A program made the position numbers and the translations under genes. A stretch of DNA of 64,000 bases from Clostridiaceae bacterium (GTDB taxonomy: Bacteria > Bacillota > Clostridia > Oscillospirales > Acutalibacteraceae), in the NCBI GenBank assembly GCA_016292785.1, contig JAEDFL010000006.1, forward strand, positions 6,987 to 70,986. The letters are read 5' to 3'. The notes below the pieces were generated by a model. The model was given only the letters and a program-made list of their open reading frames with translations. It searched no databases and was not told the DNA's origin. This document shows, one piece after another, positions 37,965 through 46,325 of this stretch (the stretch's first letter is position 1; every line of letters begins with the position of its first letter).

Positions 37965-38449
37965 TGTTCTTCTCCTCCGAAATCATCAAGTTTTACATAA
38001 GATGTTTCTTTTTTATTTATAGCGAGCTTCGTTCCGTCCTCGGTCAGAAGCTCAAAAATTCCATTGTCGTAGCTCTCAAGCCTGCCCTTAAATTCCCTTG
38101 TTCCGTCAAGCGGACGAATAAGCTTGACCTGAACGGGCTTGCCGATGCTCTTTTCAAAGTGGCTGTCCCTTTTAAGACTGCGCTCAAGTCCGGGCGAACA
38201 AACCTCAAGACAGTAGCTCTGCTCTATCGGATCAGCCTCATCGAGCGGCTTGTCGAGAGCGTGGCTCATATCAACACAGTCGTCGATCGAAATTCCGCCG
38301 TCCTTGTCAATGAAAACTCTGAGAAACCAGTCCGCTCCCTCTTTTTCAAAGCGAACGTCCCAAAGCTCAAGTCCGAGACCTTCGGCGATCGGCTGAGCGA
38401 TCTCCCACACGGCGCTGACCGTTGCGCCGCCTTTTCCCTTTGAAGCCAT
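37958..38449 (-). CDS. rimP: Ribosome maturation factor RimP
   Basis: RimP helps the assembly of the 30S subunit. The 163-residue product shows GLELWDVRFEKEGADWFLRVFID, the DD-containing YLEVCSPGLERSL motif and a C-terminal SH3-like barrel. It opens the rimP-nusA-rnpM-ylxQ-infB-rbfA-nrnA operon. GGAGG is seven bases before the ATG. Confidence 0.95.
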   Translation of the reverse strand: MASKGKGGATVSAVWEIAQPIAEGLGLELWDVRFEKEGADWFLRVFIDKDGGISIDDCVDMSHALDKPLDEADPIEQSYCLEVCSPGLERSLKRDSHFEKSIGKPVQVKLIRPLDGTREFKGRLESYDNGIFELLTEDGTKLAINKKETSYVKLDDFGGEEQW

Positions 38450-38468
38450 TGCATTGCCTCCTTACAAT

Positions 38469-38498
38469 ACAAAGGAGCGGGTTGCCCCACTCCTTTGT
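38469..38498 (-). promoter_or_regulatory. Leader hairpin before rimP
   Basis: ACAAAGGAG and CTCCTTTGT form a perfect nine-pair stem ending about seven bases before the rimP ribosome site. No T-run follows. The 5' arm contains a Shine-Dalgarno-like AAAGGAG. It might protect the mRNA 5' end or affect rimP translation. Confidence 0.5.
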
Positions 38499-38524
38499 CA
38501 ATACCATAGTCAATTTACATTAGT

Positions 38525-38553
38525 ATAATAACACATATTCGGATAAATATCAA
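38525..38553 (-). promoter_or_regulatory. Promoter of the rimP-infB operon
   Basis: On the minus strand TTGATA (38548-38553) and TATTAT (38525-38530) are 17 bases apart, giving a leader of about 70 bases. Confidence 0.78.
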
Positions 38554-38589
38554 GTGTTTTTTGTAATTTCTTTTAAGAAAAACTAAAAA

Positions 38590-40167
38590 CTAATTGCTGT
38601 AATCAAGATGGCTCAAAGCATATGTTATTGAAGTAAACGGATTGTCCATCATAGACTGGTATTCCTCAAACATTTCCCAATCCTCAATATCAATAAACCT
38701 TATTTCAACATCTTCGCTGTCCCTTGTAAAATAATGCTTATAAAAAGAAAGGAATTCATCTCTTACAAGGCTCTTGTTCGGAACTTTCGGAACATAAATC
38801 AGTTTTTCACCCTCAGCAATCTTTTCATCAACATATTCCTGCCTCATAGCAAAAACATCATAATTCTGAATTGTCTGCATAGGAAGCAGTATACCAATGC
38901 AGAGAAGTACGACAACGGCGGACATATTGAAGACTTTAAGAATTTCTGCGCTCATTTTCAGATCATATGTTTTAATCAAAAAGTCGAAAAGATACAAAGC
39001 AAGCGAAACAAAGATCATCAGGGAAAGATAGAAGGTTCTGTAACCGTGCTGATTTAAAATCATAAACATTCCGACCGACATTGCAAGCAGAAACACAGCA
39101 AAAACGGAATAAATCCTGACTTTTTTCGATTTAATAAATCTGAAAAAGATTATAACTGCATCAAGCAAAAAGCTAAACATCAAAACCATCAGAAAGAGCT
39201 TAACTCCGGCAATTACCTTTGCTTCCTCAGTTTGAATGAATTTATAAATCACGCAAACAAGAGGATAAACCGCCGCAAAGAAATAATGCCACAACTTAAA
39301 CCTGTCGTTCGGAGATTCTTTCTTTACAATATAAATAAGTATCGCTCCGAAAATTACTATCCAAACTGTGGCTGTGCTGAAATACTCGGCAAATTTTGCG
39401 ACTACTCCGACAGCATACGGTATGTTAATTATGATATGGCGATAGTTTTTCATCACATCTTCGCCGATTATGTTGTATGACAGATGCTTAGGTACAACAA
39501 ACATCAGCGCCGCGCCTATAATTCCACCGACTGTAAAAACAATGTATCTTGCGTAAATTTTTTTCTCGGTCAAGAGTTTGAATACAATCAGGAAAACTCC
39601 CGTTGTCAAAAAAACTATTGTAGCATTTTCACTGTAAAACTGCATAAAAATTGATGCGGCAAACAAAACCGGATAAAGCAGGGCATTTATTCCCTTTTTG
39701 TTTTTTTTGATAAGTTTCATCAGCGCAAAGCAAATAAGAACATTAGCCACAGGCGCAACATAGTTCATTATACATGGATTTGAAGAATAGCACTTCGCAT
39801 AAAATCCCGACGACGGAACTATAATGAGCAAAGCCGTTGCAATTTTCACCCACAAAATCTTAATGTTGAAAACATAATAGCAGCAGGCGATAATAACGGT
39901 CAGCACGAGTGGTTTCACAAACATTCTTGTTATCGGATAATAATTAAAATAATAGAGAGCAAGGTTTCCGATAAATCTTCCGTTTCCGTAATGAATGGAA
40001 AAATCCAGACCACTCAATTCTTTCACGCCGATCCATGAAGTCTGCATCGAGTAATCGTCCGTGTCATAAAAGTTAAACAAAAAAACAACAAAGAGCAGAG
40101 CATAAATGAAGACTGTCAAAAGAATGTTTTCATAATATCTTTTTCTTTCCGTATTTTTCATTATCAT
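38590..40167 (-). CDS. Large polytopic membrane protein, DUF6056-like
   Basis: This 525-residue protein has about twelve hydrophobic segments and a short charged N-terminus. An early extracytoplasmic loop carries FYDTDDYSMQTSW and HYGNGRFIGN, a pattern seen in DUF6056 and GT-C-like glycosyltransferases, where acidic residues after helix 1 act in catalysis. No ligand can be named. Its ATG at 40167 overlaps the stop of the gene before it (ATGA); the ATG at 40161 is an alternative with better spacing to GGAAG. Confidence 0.65.
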   Translation of the reverse strand: MIMKNTERKRYYENILLTVFIYALLFVVFLFNFYDTDDYSMQTSWIGVKELSGLDFSIHYGNGRFIGNLALYYFNYYPITRMFVKPLVLTVIIACCYYVFNIKILWVKIATALLIIVPSSGFYAKCYSSNPCIMNYVAPVANVLICFALMKLIKKNKKGINALLYPVLFAASIFMQFYSENATIVFLTTGVFLIVFKLLTEKKIYARYIVFTVGGIIGAALMFVVPKHLSYNIIGEDVMKNYRHIIINIPYAVGVVAKFAEYFSTATVWIVIFGAILIYIVKKESPNDRFKLWHYFFAAVYPLVCVIYKFIQTEEAKVIAGVKLFLMVLMFSFLLDAVIIFFRFIKSKKVRIYSVFAVFLLAMSVGMFMILNQHGYRTFYLSLMIFVSLALYLFDFLIKTYDLKMSAEILKVFNMSAVVVLLCIGILLPMQTIQNYDVFAMRQEYVDEKIAEGEKLIYVPKVPNKSLVRDEFLSFYKHYFTRDSEDVEIRFIDIEDWEMFEEYQSMMDNPFTSITYALSHLDYSN

Positions 40168-40871
40168 TTCTTCCTTTTCAATGGGTTTTCCGGCTTGACG
40201 CCGCCGGTAAGGAAACCGCTGATATACATAAGATAAGCGGAAATGATTGAAACAACAACGCAGATCGGAATAAGCGTACCCGTTCCGATACTGCCGTTGA
40301 ATATAAGAACGATAACGGCGGCAATTACCGGAACAAAGGATATTCTCCAATGCTTTGCAAGGTAGCCTGCTCCGAGCGCACCGAAAAGAGCGGGAAGAAC
40401 CTGATCGAATGCAGGAGTGAACGGTGAGCCCTCGCCCGTCAGCTTCGGAAGAATAGGAGTAAGCGCAAGAACGCCGACAGCAAGAATAATTGTTGTAACG
40501 ATTGAAGATGTTGCAGTCGCAATAGTCGAGATTACCTCGTCCGCCTCTGTACCGGGCTTCGTCTTTGCAAGCTCACGGGAGTTGAGAACGCAGGGGAGCT
40601 TGAGGTTTGTAATATTGCCCGTTACAAAGGAAAGATATGTTGCGCCGGTGCCGAGCATCGGAGCATAAACAACTATTTCAAGAACAGCCGAAGTCCAGAA
40701 AATCGGTATAACCTTGAGAAGTCCCTTGAAAACCTGGTTAAAGGTCGGCCAAGCGTTAAACTTCACACAGATTGCAACGGGAACGGCAAGCAATACGCAG
40801 ATAGCCGTAACCATAAAAATGCGTCCCCACGTGTGGGTATTGTCCATATAACCGCGATTATGCTTTTTCAT
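40164..40871 (-). CDS. Membrane protein paired with DUF5058 protein
   Basis: This 235-residue protein has about six membrane segments (TAICVLLAVPVAICV, LLKVIPIFWTSAVLEIVVYAPMLG and others). Its function is not known. GGAGG lies eight bases before the ATG at 40871, and the start overlaps the DUF5058 stop by ATGA. The tight coupling suggests two subunits of one transporter-like complex (inference). Confidence 0.65.
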   Translation of the reverse strand: MKKHNRGYMDNTHTWGRIFMVTAICVLLAVPVAICVKFNAWPTFNQVFKGLLKVIPIFWTSAVLEIVVYAPMLGTGATYLSFVTGNITNLKLPCVLNSRELAKTKPGTEADEVISTIATATSSIVTTIILAVGVLALTPILPKLTGEGSPFTPAFDQVLPALFGALGAGYLAKHWRISFVPVIAAVIVLIFNGSIGTGTLIPICVVVSIISAYLMYISGFLTGGVKPENPLKRKK

Positions 40872-41686
40872 CTGATCGGCCTCCATTCAAAGGTTGAAAT
40901 TTCTTCGGGAAGAACGTAGTGCAGAAGCACCGCCATACCCATACCGGCGAACATTCCGATAGGCATAACGAACGGCTCGAATTTTTCCCATTTGAATTTC
41001 TTACAGAGAGCCTGAAGAATAACGACAACCACCACCGAGGTGATAAGAACGGCAACGGACATAACGCCTGCGCCCATTCCGACAGGAGTAAGCTTTCCGT
41101 TTTCCTTGATTGTCGAAGCCTTTCCGGCAATGGCATTTCCGATAAATGCGGAAATAAGACCGATAAACGTAGCGGCGGAGATTATATCGCCGAATTTGTT
41201 GTCGCCGCCGGAATTATTCGTCACCATTCCGACCTTGCTCTGTATCTTTTTCAGAAAAATCGGGATAAGAACAAGCGAAAAGATAACGCCGATAGTCATA
41301 ACCCATGATACGGCGGCAAAAATTTTCGGATCGGTGATATCCTGACCGAAAACAGCAATGCTTTTGCCGTCCTGAAAGGATTCGAGTGCCGCCTGGGCCG
41401 CAGTAACCTCATACTGTAGATTGCCGACAACGGTAAGACGTATCCACGGCAGAACAATTCCGAGAGTGCTGGCAAGCGTGACGACCGTTGCAAAAATCGC
41501 AATGGCGGGAGCGATGGTAAAAAGTGCGCTTGAAGTAACCGCATTTTTCATATCCTTTGTTGTCAGGCCGACCTCTTTGCCGTGTTTCCACGCTCTGATA
41601 AGGAAAAACAGGGACTGTGCGATGACAAATACGATAACCATCGCCGCAAGTCCGTACATAAATCCGCTTTCTTTAAAATCTTGCAT
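40868..41686 (-). CDS. DUF5058 family membrane protein
   Basis: The 272-residue protein has about seven hydrophobic helices (FMYGLAAMVIVFVIAQSLFFLIRAWKHG at the start) and matches the pattern of DUF5058 proteins, which have no established function. A conserved-looking NAVTSSALFTIAPAIAIF segment could line a channel. GGGGG precedes the ATG by six bases. It is the first gene of a three-gene minus-strand operon. Confidence 0.7.
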   Translation of the reverse strand: MQDFKESGFMYGLAAMVIVFVIAQSLFFLIRAWKHGKEVGLTTKDMKNAVTSSALFTIAPAIAIFATVVTLASTLGIVLPWIRLTVVGNLQYEVTAAQAALESFQDGKSIAVFGQDITDPKIFAAVSWVMTIGVIFSLVLIPIFLKKIQSKVGMVTNNSGGDNKFGDIISAATFIGLISAFIGNAIAGKASTIKENGKLTPVGMGAGVMSVAVLITSVVVVVILQALCKKFKWEKFEPFVMPIGMFAGMGMAVLLHYVLPEEISTFEWRPIR

Positions 41687-41735
41687 ACATATCCCCCTTG
41701 AGTAAGCTTCGGGATTCCGAAAATTGATGTTTTTT

Positions 41736-41765
41736 ATTTTATCACATTATACTGCGGCTCGTCAA
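41736..41765 (-). promoter_or_regulatory. Promoter of the DUF5058 operon
   Basis: On the minus strand TTGACG (41760-41765) and TAAAAT (41736-41741) are 18 bases apart. A palindrome TTCGGGATTCCGAA (41708-41721) lies in the leader. Confidence 0.65.
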
Positions 41766-41831
41766 GAAGTATAAACAGGAATATAGCTCTGCCGTTCACA
41801 AAAAGTTCAACCTTTTTTCCCGAAAAAAATC

Positions 41832-41861
41832 TTGCAAAAACACGGATTTATTAGTTATAAT
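41832..41861 (+). promoter_or_regulatory. Promoter of the HD hydrolase gene
   Basis: TTGCAA (41832-41837) and TATAAT (41856-41861) are 18 bases apart. Confidence 0.7.
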
Positions 41862-41911
41862 AGAATTGTTCCAAACAGGTTTTGAATATTTATGAAAGGA
41901 GCAAACGGGCT

Positions 41912-42490
41912 GTGGAAGCAAGAAAACTCATTGAAATTACGTCGATTGCCGAGAGGCTCAAGGACGCCGAAAGGCATTGTCTGACCTCGGGCGGCAGACG
42001 GGAGAGCGTTGCAGAGCACTCGTGGCGAATGACGCTGATGGCATATTTTATGAGCGATGAATTTCCCGAAGCCGACCTTGAAAAGATATTCAAAATGTGC
42101 CTGATTCACGATCTCGGAGAAGCTTTCACGGGTGACATTCCGACCTTTGAAAAGACGGAAGAAAACGAGAGATTTGAAGAAAAACTGCTCGATGAATGGG
42201 TGAAATCCCTGCCCGAACCGTTTTGCTCCGAGATGTCGTCACTCTATGACGAGATGAACAAGCGAGAAACTCTTGAAGCGAAGATATACAAGGCGGCGGA
42301 CAGTCTCGAAGCCCTCATTCAGCACAACGAAGCCGATATTTCAACGTGGCTTCCGCTTGAATATGACCTGCAAATGACATACGGAAACGACAAGACCGAT
42401 TTTTCCGAATATATGAAAAAGCTTCGTGAGCTTGTTCGGAATGACAGTCTGGAAAAAATAAAAAAAGCCGAAAGGAGTACAGAATTATGA
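41912..42490 (+). CDS. HD-domain hydrolase, YfbR-like 5'-nucleotidase family
   Basis: The 192-residue protein has the metal ligands of HD phosphohydrolases: H in ESVAEHSWRM, HD in CLIHDLGEAFTGDIP, and a C-terminal KAADSLEALIQ with its aspartate. This set matches small nucleotidases such as YfbR that remove phosphate from deoxynucleoside monophosphates; the substrate is inferred. The GTG at 41912 follows AAAGGAG; an in-frame TTG at 41882 is a less likely start. Its end overlaps the next gene by ATGA. Confidence 0.8.
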   Translation: MEARKLIEITSIAERLKDAERHCLTSGGRRESVAEHSWRMTLMAYFMSDEFPEADLEKIFKMCLIHDLGEAFTGDIPTFEKTEENERFEEKLLDEWVKSLPEPFCSEMSSLYDEMNKRETLEAKIYKAADSLEALIQHNEADISTWLPLEYDLQMTYGNDKTDFSEYMKKLRELVRNDSLEKIKKAERSTEL

Positions 42491-43104
42491 GAATTATAAC
42501 CGTAAGCCGTGAATTCGGAAGCGGCGGTCGTGAGATCGCCAAAAGGCTTTCCGATGTGCTCGGCATCAACTACTATGACAGCGAGATAATAACCGAGATT
42601 GCCAAAAAAGCGGATCTTGACGAAAACTATGTTGCACATTCGCTTGAAAGCGGTATTCAGCCGTCTTTTCAGATTCATTTCGCCTGTGCTTTTTCTCACA
42701 TTTCCGCTCCCGATCCGACGGTCAAGCTCCTTTCCGCTCAGCACAATATCATCAACGAGCTTGCCGAAAAAGGCGATTGCATAATCGTCGGCAGAGCGGC
42801 AGACGTCCTGCTTGAAAAATATCATCCGTTCCGCATCTTCGTCTATGCCGATATGCAGTCTAAAATCGAGCGATGCAGACAACGTGCCGACGGCAACAGT
42901 GACCTGACCGACAGGGAAATCGAGAAGAAAATCAAGCAGATTGACAAGGGCAGAGCCTCAAGCTACAATATGATATCCTCGACCGACTGGGGCGACAAAC
43001 GAGGCTACGACCTTTGCGTCAACACGACCAACGCAAATATCAAGGAGATCACTCCGTTTATAGCGGAGTATGCTAAGCAGTGGTTCAAGGACAGACAGCT
43101 CTGA
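42487..43104 (+). CDS. Cytidylate-kinase-like protein
   Basis: The 205-residue P-loop protein begins RIITVSREFGSGGREIAKRL, the pattern of the cytidylate-kinase-like family common in Clostridia. It lacks the canonical Cmk length and acceptor region, so the true substrate is open. ARPG-like IIVGRAADVLL and a C-terminal YNMISSTDWGDKRGYDLCVNT follow. Coupling to an HD nucleotidase suggests nucleotide turnover (inference). Confidence 0.8.
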   Translation: MRIITVSREFGSGGREIAKRLSDVLGINYYDSEIITEIAKKADLDENYVAHSLESGIQPSFQIHFACAFSHISAPDPTVKLLSAQHNIINELAEKGDCIIVGRAADVLLEKYHPFRIFVYADMQSKIERCRQRADGNSDLTDREIEKKIKQIDKGRASSYNMISSTDWGDKRGYDLCVNTTNANIKEITPFIAEYAKQWFKDRQL

Positions 43105-43132
43105 GACGAAACCGCAGAACACATAAAAAATT

Positions 43133-43162
43133 AAAGCCGTCAGCAACAAGTCTGACGGCTTT
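43133..43162. terminator. Bidirectional terminator
   Basis: AAAGCCGTCAG (43133-43143) and CTGACGGCTTT (43152-43162) form an 11-pair stem. On the minus strand it is followed by AATTTTTTA, serving the ADP-ribosylglycohydrolase operon; on the plus strand the T-run is short. Confidence 0.85.
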
Positions 43163-43210
43163 ACCTGTCCGTAACGTTATGCAGAAGACGTTATATAGCT
43201 TTACTTTCCC

Positions 43211-43303
43211 TTAATCACCCTTTGAATATTTATTCAAAATATCTTCTGCATATGTACGGTCGATATTATTCGCAATAATCTTTCCCTTAATAATCGGACT
43301 CAT
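43211..43303 (-). CDS. Small ORF, 30 residues
   Basis: A 30-codon ORF reading MSPIIKGKIIANNIDRTYAE then DILNKYSKGD starts eight bases after GAGGA. It begins 28 bases below the small membrane protein gene and ends before the shared terminator, so it lies in the same transcript. The sequence is hydrophilic with no known motif. Expression is unproven. Confidence 0.5.
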   Translation of the reverse strand: MSPIIKGKIIANNIDRTYAEDILNKYSKGD

Positions 43304-43331
43304 CCGAAAAATCCTCTTTCAAACTTTTCAG

Positions 43332-43565
43332 TCAACCTCCGATTTTATTTTTCTTTTTATCCTCTGCATTGAAATATTTCCCGTCAAGGAAATCCTCGGG
43401 AACAACGTGATTGTCGCTGTCGTGATGAATATCCCAGTTCTTCCAGCTTTCTTTATCAAAGCTGTCACTGTGAAAATTCGGATTGCCTTTTGTCTTTTTG
43501 TCAGGTATGGATGTCCAAATCGCCGCAAAAACAATTATCAGAATAACAGCAATAACTGCCGCCAT
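43332..43565 (-). CDS. Small single-pass membrane protein
   Basis: The 77-residue product has one N-terminal membrane helix (AAVIAVILIIVFAAIWTSIP) and a charged tail rich in Asp, Lys and His (WDIHHDSDNH). No family is recognised. It starts six bases after the ADP-ribosylglycohydrolase stop, so the two are co-transcribed. Confidence 0.65.
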   Translation of the reverse strand: MAAVIAVILIIVFAAIWTSIPDKKTKGNPNFHSDSFDKESWKNWDIHHDSDNHVVPEDFLDGKYFNAEDKKKNKIGG

Positions 43566-43571
43566 ATTACC

Positions 43572-44369
43572 TCATCCCTTTATCAGAGCTTTTTCCGCCT
43601 CATTAAAAATTCCGAGCAAATATCCATCAAGGAAAGACAGCGCAGTTTCTCTGATTCTGTTGTCAATGTTGTAGTAAGCCTCTGCGACAGAGCCTGCAAT
43701 AGCGGCTATGGTGTCGCTGTCTCCGCCGATGGAAATTGCGTTTCTGATCGTGTCCTCAAAGCTTGTTGACTCAAAAAACGCTTCAAGTGCCTGCGGAACG
43801 GAGCCTTGACAGGTCACGTCAAAATCATAGTACGGACGGATACCGTCAAGCGTGAAGTCGATTTTATAGTATTTTTCCATTATATATCTTTTGATCTCTC
43901 CCTTGTCTTTTCCGCATCTGGCAAGGAATATTGAAGCCGCCACAGCCTGCGCTCCCTTAATTCCCTCGGGGTGGTTGTGTGAAACCTCAGCAGTCAGCTT
44001 TGCGATTTCCTCCGCCTCCCTAAGCGAAGCCGCCGCCCAGCCTGCCGCCGACACCCTCATTGCCGAGCCGTTGCCGAAGCTGTTGTACGGCTCGGTTCTT
44101 CTTCTCACAATCCATTCAACAAAGTTGCCGCCGTAGCCGCAGTAAGGATATCTGCCCCCGACCTCGTGCATAGTCCTGATAAGATGATTCTTGAACGCTT
44201 CGGGCGCTTCAAGCGGTCTCTGACCTATCAGAGCCTTTCCCACGGCGAGTGTCATTACCGTATCGTCGGTAAAGTCACAGTCACTGTGAAACAAATCAAA
44301 CCTTTTCGTCTTGATATTGTCAAATTCAAACCTCGAACCTGCAATATCTCCTATTATCGCTCCTATCAC
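43572..44369 (-). CDS. ADP-ribosylglycohydrolase family protein
   Basis: This 265-residue all-helical enzyme has the family's metal motifs: GAIIGDIAGSRFE at the start, FTDDTVMTLAVGKAL (near residue 35) and GGDSDTIAAIAGSVAEAYY near residue 225. Members such as DraG remove ADP-ribose from proteins or small molecules. The start is GTG at 44369, seven bases after AGGAGG. The upstream VWA and macro-domain genes point to a shared ADP-ribose theme, though this gene has its own promoter. Confidence 0.92.
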   Translation of the reverse strand: MIGAIIGDIAGSRFEFDNIKTKRFDLFHSDCDFTDDTVMTLAVGKALIGQRPLEAPEAFKNHLIRTMHEVGGRYPYCGYGGNFVEWIVRRRTEPYNSFGNGSAMRVSAAGWAAASLREAEEIAKLTAEVSHNHPEGIKGAQAVAASIFLARCGKDKGEIKRYIMEKYYKIDFTLDGIRPYYDFDVTCQGSVPQALEAFFESTSFEDTIRNAISIGGDSDTIAAIAGSVAEAYYNIDNRIRETALSFLDGYLLGIFNEAEKALIKG

Positions 44370-44394
44370 GGCAATACCTCCTGTTTCCTTTTCG

Positions 44395-44423
44395 ATAATA
44401 TCATGAATCTTTCCCTTTTGCAA
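44395..44423 (-). promoter_or_regulatory. Promoter of the ADP-ribosylglycohydrolase gene
   Basis: On the minus strand TTGCAA (44418-44423) and TATTAT (44395-44400) are 17 bases apart. Confidence 0.72.
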
Positions 44424-44485
44424 ATCTCACAGTCCCGCAACAAGGTCTCTGATGCACAAAAATGAGAGCCTTGCAAGACAGCCTT

Positions 44486-45130
44486 TTATCTTCTTCTCAT
44501 ATAGTCCTCCTCAATCGAAATCGACCAGTCTTCTTCGATGCTCTTATTGGCTCTTACACAGCCGACAACATTTGAAACGGACTCGTAAAGCACCTGTGTT
44601 CCTCTGCTGTCTGCGTGATAATTGACCGCCCTGTCCTCGCTGATTCCGTATCTTGCGGCAGTTTCAACAGCGTCAATATTCGCTCCGATGAAAAGGAACT
44701 CCCAGCCGTACTTGCGCTTCTGCTTTTTTATCATCGCCTTGACCTGATCGCTTGAATAAATATGGCTTGCGTTTTCCATACCGTCCGTTGTGATAACAAA
44801 TACCGTGTGCTCGGGCACATCTTCCCGGCGTGCATACTTGTGAACGTTTTTGATGTGATGTATCGCTCCGCCGATCGTATCAATCAATGCCGTACAGCCT
44901 CTGACGGTGTAGTCCTTGTCGGTCATCGGTTTGATCTTTTTAAGCTCCACCCTGTCGTGCAGAACCTCCGACACATTGTCGAAAAGCACGGTCGAAACCA
45001 GACATTTACCCTCCTGTCTGCGCTGTTTCTCAATCATCGCATTAAAGCCGCCGATTGTGTCGCCCTCAAGTCCTGCCATTGAGCCGCTTCTGTCCAGAAT
45101 AAATACAAGCTCCGTCAAATTCTTTTTCAT
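44486..45130 (-). CDS. VWA-domain protein
   Basis: The 214-residue protein is essentially one von Willebrand A domain. The metal-adhesion site DRSGSMAGLEGDT is at residues 13-25, with GCTALIDTIGG and FVITTDGMENAS giving the remaining MIDAS residues. There is no signal peptide, so it is cytosolic. Similar stand-alone VWA proteins resemble TerY-type factors. GGAGG is eight bases before the ATG. It lies between the macro-domain and ADP-ribosylglycohydrolase genes. Confidence 0.88.
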   Translation of the reverse strand: MKKNLTELVFILDRSGSMAGLEGDTIGGFNAMIEKQRRQEGKCLVSTVLFDNVSEVLHDRVELKKIKPMTDKDYTVRGCTALIDTIGGAIHHIKNVHKYARREDVPEHTVFVITTDGMENASHIYSSDQVKAMIKKQKRKYGWEFLFIGANIDAVETAARYGISEDRAVNYHADSRGTQVLYESVSNVVGCVRANKSIEEDWSISIEEDYMRRR

Positions 45131-45148
45131 AATCAATTCCTCCAAAAA

Positions 45149-45190
45149 ATAATGTGGTCGTTCGGTTTCTCAACCTTACAGCCACATTAT
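45149..45190 (-). promoter_or_regulatory. Inverted repeat between -10 box and ribosome site of the VWA gene
   Basis: Nine-base perfect arms (ATAATGTGG, 45149-45157; CCACATTAT, 45182-45190) enclose a small GGTT-GAGA-AACC-type hairpin. The outer arm overlaps a TATAAT (45187-45192). It may be an operator, or if transcription starts further up, an RNA stem next to the ribosome site. Confidence 0.5.
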
Positions 45191-45231
45191 ACAACACTAT
45201 TCATTTTAAAAGGTCGCTCGTCGGGAGACTT

Positions 45232-46290
45232 TTAAACACCCAATAATTGCTGGTCAAATTGATACAGCACCTCGTTGACCTCAAAGATATCCTTATAGTT
45301 CCCCGTCTTGATAAAATATTCGATTATTACGTCGAATTTATACGCATGGGACAGGCACATTCCGACGGTGCTCAGAAGATGATTCGCTTCGCTCAAATTA
45401 AGCCTCAGACCTATCGCAAAGGAAACGGCGGTCACCTTGCTCGGCTTGTAATTCCTGTTGCACTTGATTTTTGAAAAAGTCTTTTTGTCAACATTGGATT
45501 TCTTGTAGCACTCGACGTCGGTAACTCCCTTTTGGTCTATGTAATAAAACAGCGTTTCCGCAAAGCCCTTGTCCATCGACCTGAAAATCTCGTCAAAATC
45601 GGGCTTGGCTTCAATCGACATCGCAGCCTGACAGTCCGGTATCATTCTGTCTGCGCAGGTCGTTTCTTTCGGCTCGGAATAATTGTACGGGATGCTTTCG
45701 AGCGAGACACTTTCCTGCGGAGAACAATTTTTGCAGTACCGTTCAAGCACATCTTCGTTGTGCGCCCTTATGTAATTATCGTCAACATAAGCGGTGATAT
45801 CGCTGAACAGCTTTCGGCTTATCTCGTACGCCCTTTTGTCATAGACAAGCAGATACACCGTCATTTCGTGGTTTAGCAGAAAATCCGTTATCACGGCGGT
45901 TGCAATTCTTATCACCTTGTCCTTGGGATATCCGTACGAGCCGGACGAGATGAGCGGTATAGCTACGCTTTCGCAGTTGTACTCCGCCGCAAGCTTCAAA
46001 CATTCCTTATAGCAGGAAATAAGCATCTCCTTTGGATTTCTGATGCTGTACCAGTTCGGTCCGGCGGTGTGGATAATATACTTGCACGGAAGTCTGAACG
46101 CAGGCGTAATCACAGCCGAGCCGACCTTACAGCCGCCGAGCTTTTTGCAGTATTCGTCCAGCTCGGGACCTGCCGCCGCATGCACGGCGAGGTCTGCGCC
46201 GCCGCCCGGAATAAGGTGACGATTGGTGGGATTGACTATTGCGTCACACGCAATTTTTGTAATATCCTGTCTTATAATTTTCAGCGGCAT
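45232..46290 (-). CDS. Macro-domain protein with helical C-terminal region
   Basis: This 352-residue protein has an N-terminal macro domain (residues 1-160): IVNPTNRHLIPGGGADLAVHAAAG, a loop that binds ADP-ribose, and IPLISSGSYGYP. Such domains bind or hydrolyse ADP-ribose or its O-acetyl form. The tail (240-352) is helical and looks like an HTH-type region (KSNVDKKTFSKIKCNRNY) found after macro domains in some clostridial proteins. GAGGA is nine bases before the ATG at 46290. It is transcribed from its own promoter toward the VWA gene. Confidence 0.85.
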   Translation of the reverse strand: MPLKIIRQDITKIACDAIVNPTNRHLIPGGGADLAVHAAAGPELDEYCKKLGGCKVGSAVITPAFRLPCKYIIHTAGPNWYSIRNPKEMLISCYKECLKLAAEYNCESVAIPLISSGSYGYPKDKVIRIATAVITDFLLNHEMTVYLLVYDKRAYEISRKLFSDITAYVDDNYIRAHNEDVLERYCKNCSPQESVSLESIPYNYSEPKETTCADRMIPDCQAAMSIEAKPDFDEIFRSMDKGFAETLFYYIDQKGVTDVECYKKSNVDKKTFSKIKCNRNYKPSKVTAVSFAIGLRLNLSEANHLLSTVGMCLSHAYKFDVIIEYFIKTGNYKDIFEVNEVLYQFDQQLLGV

Positions 46291-46325
46291 TTTTCTCATT
46301 CCTCGGCAAAAGTTCATTTTTTCAG

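Noticed and set aside
43133..43162. Attachment-site-like palindrome
   Set aside because: It is a terminator with a T-run serving the minus-strand operon; no integrase is nearby.
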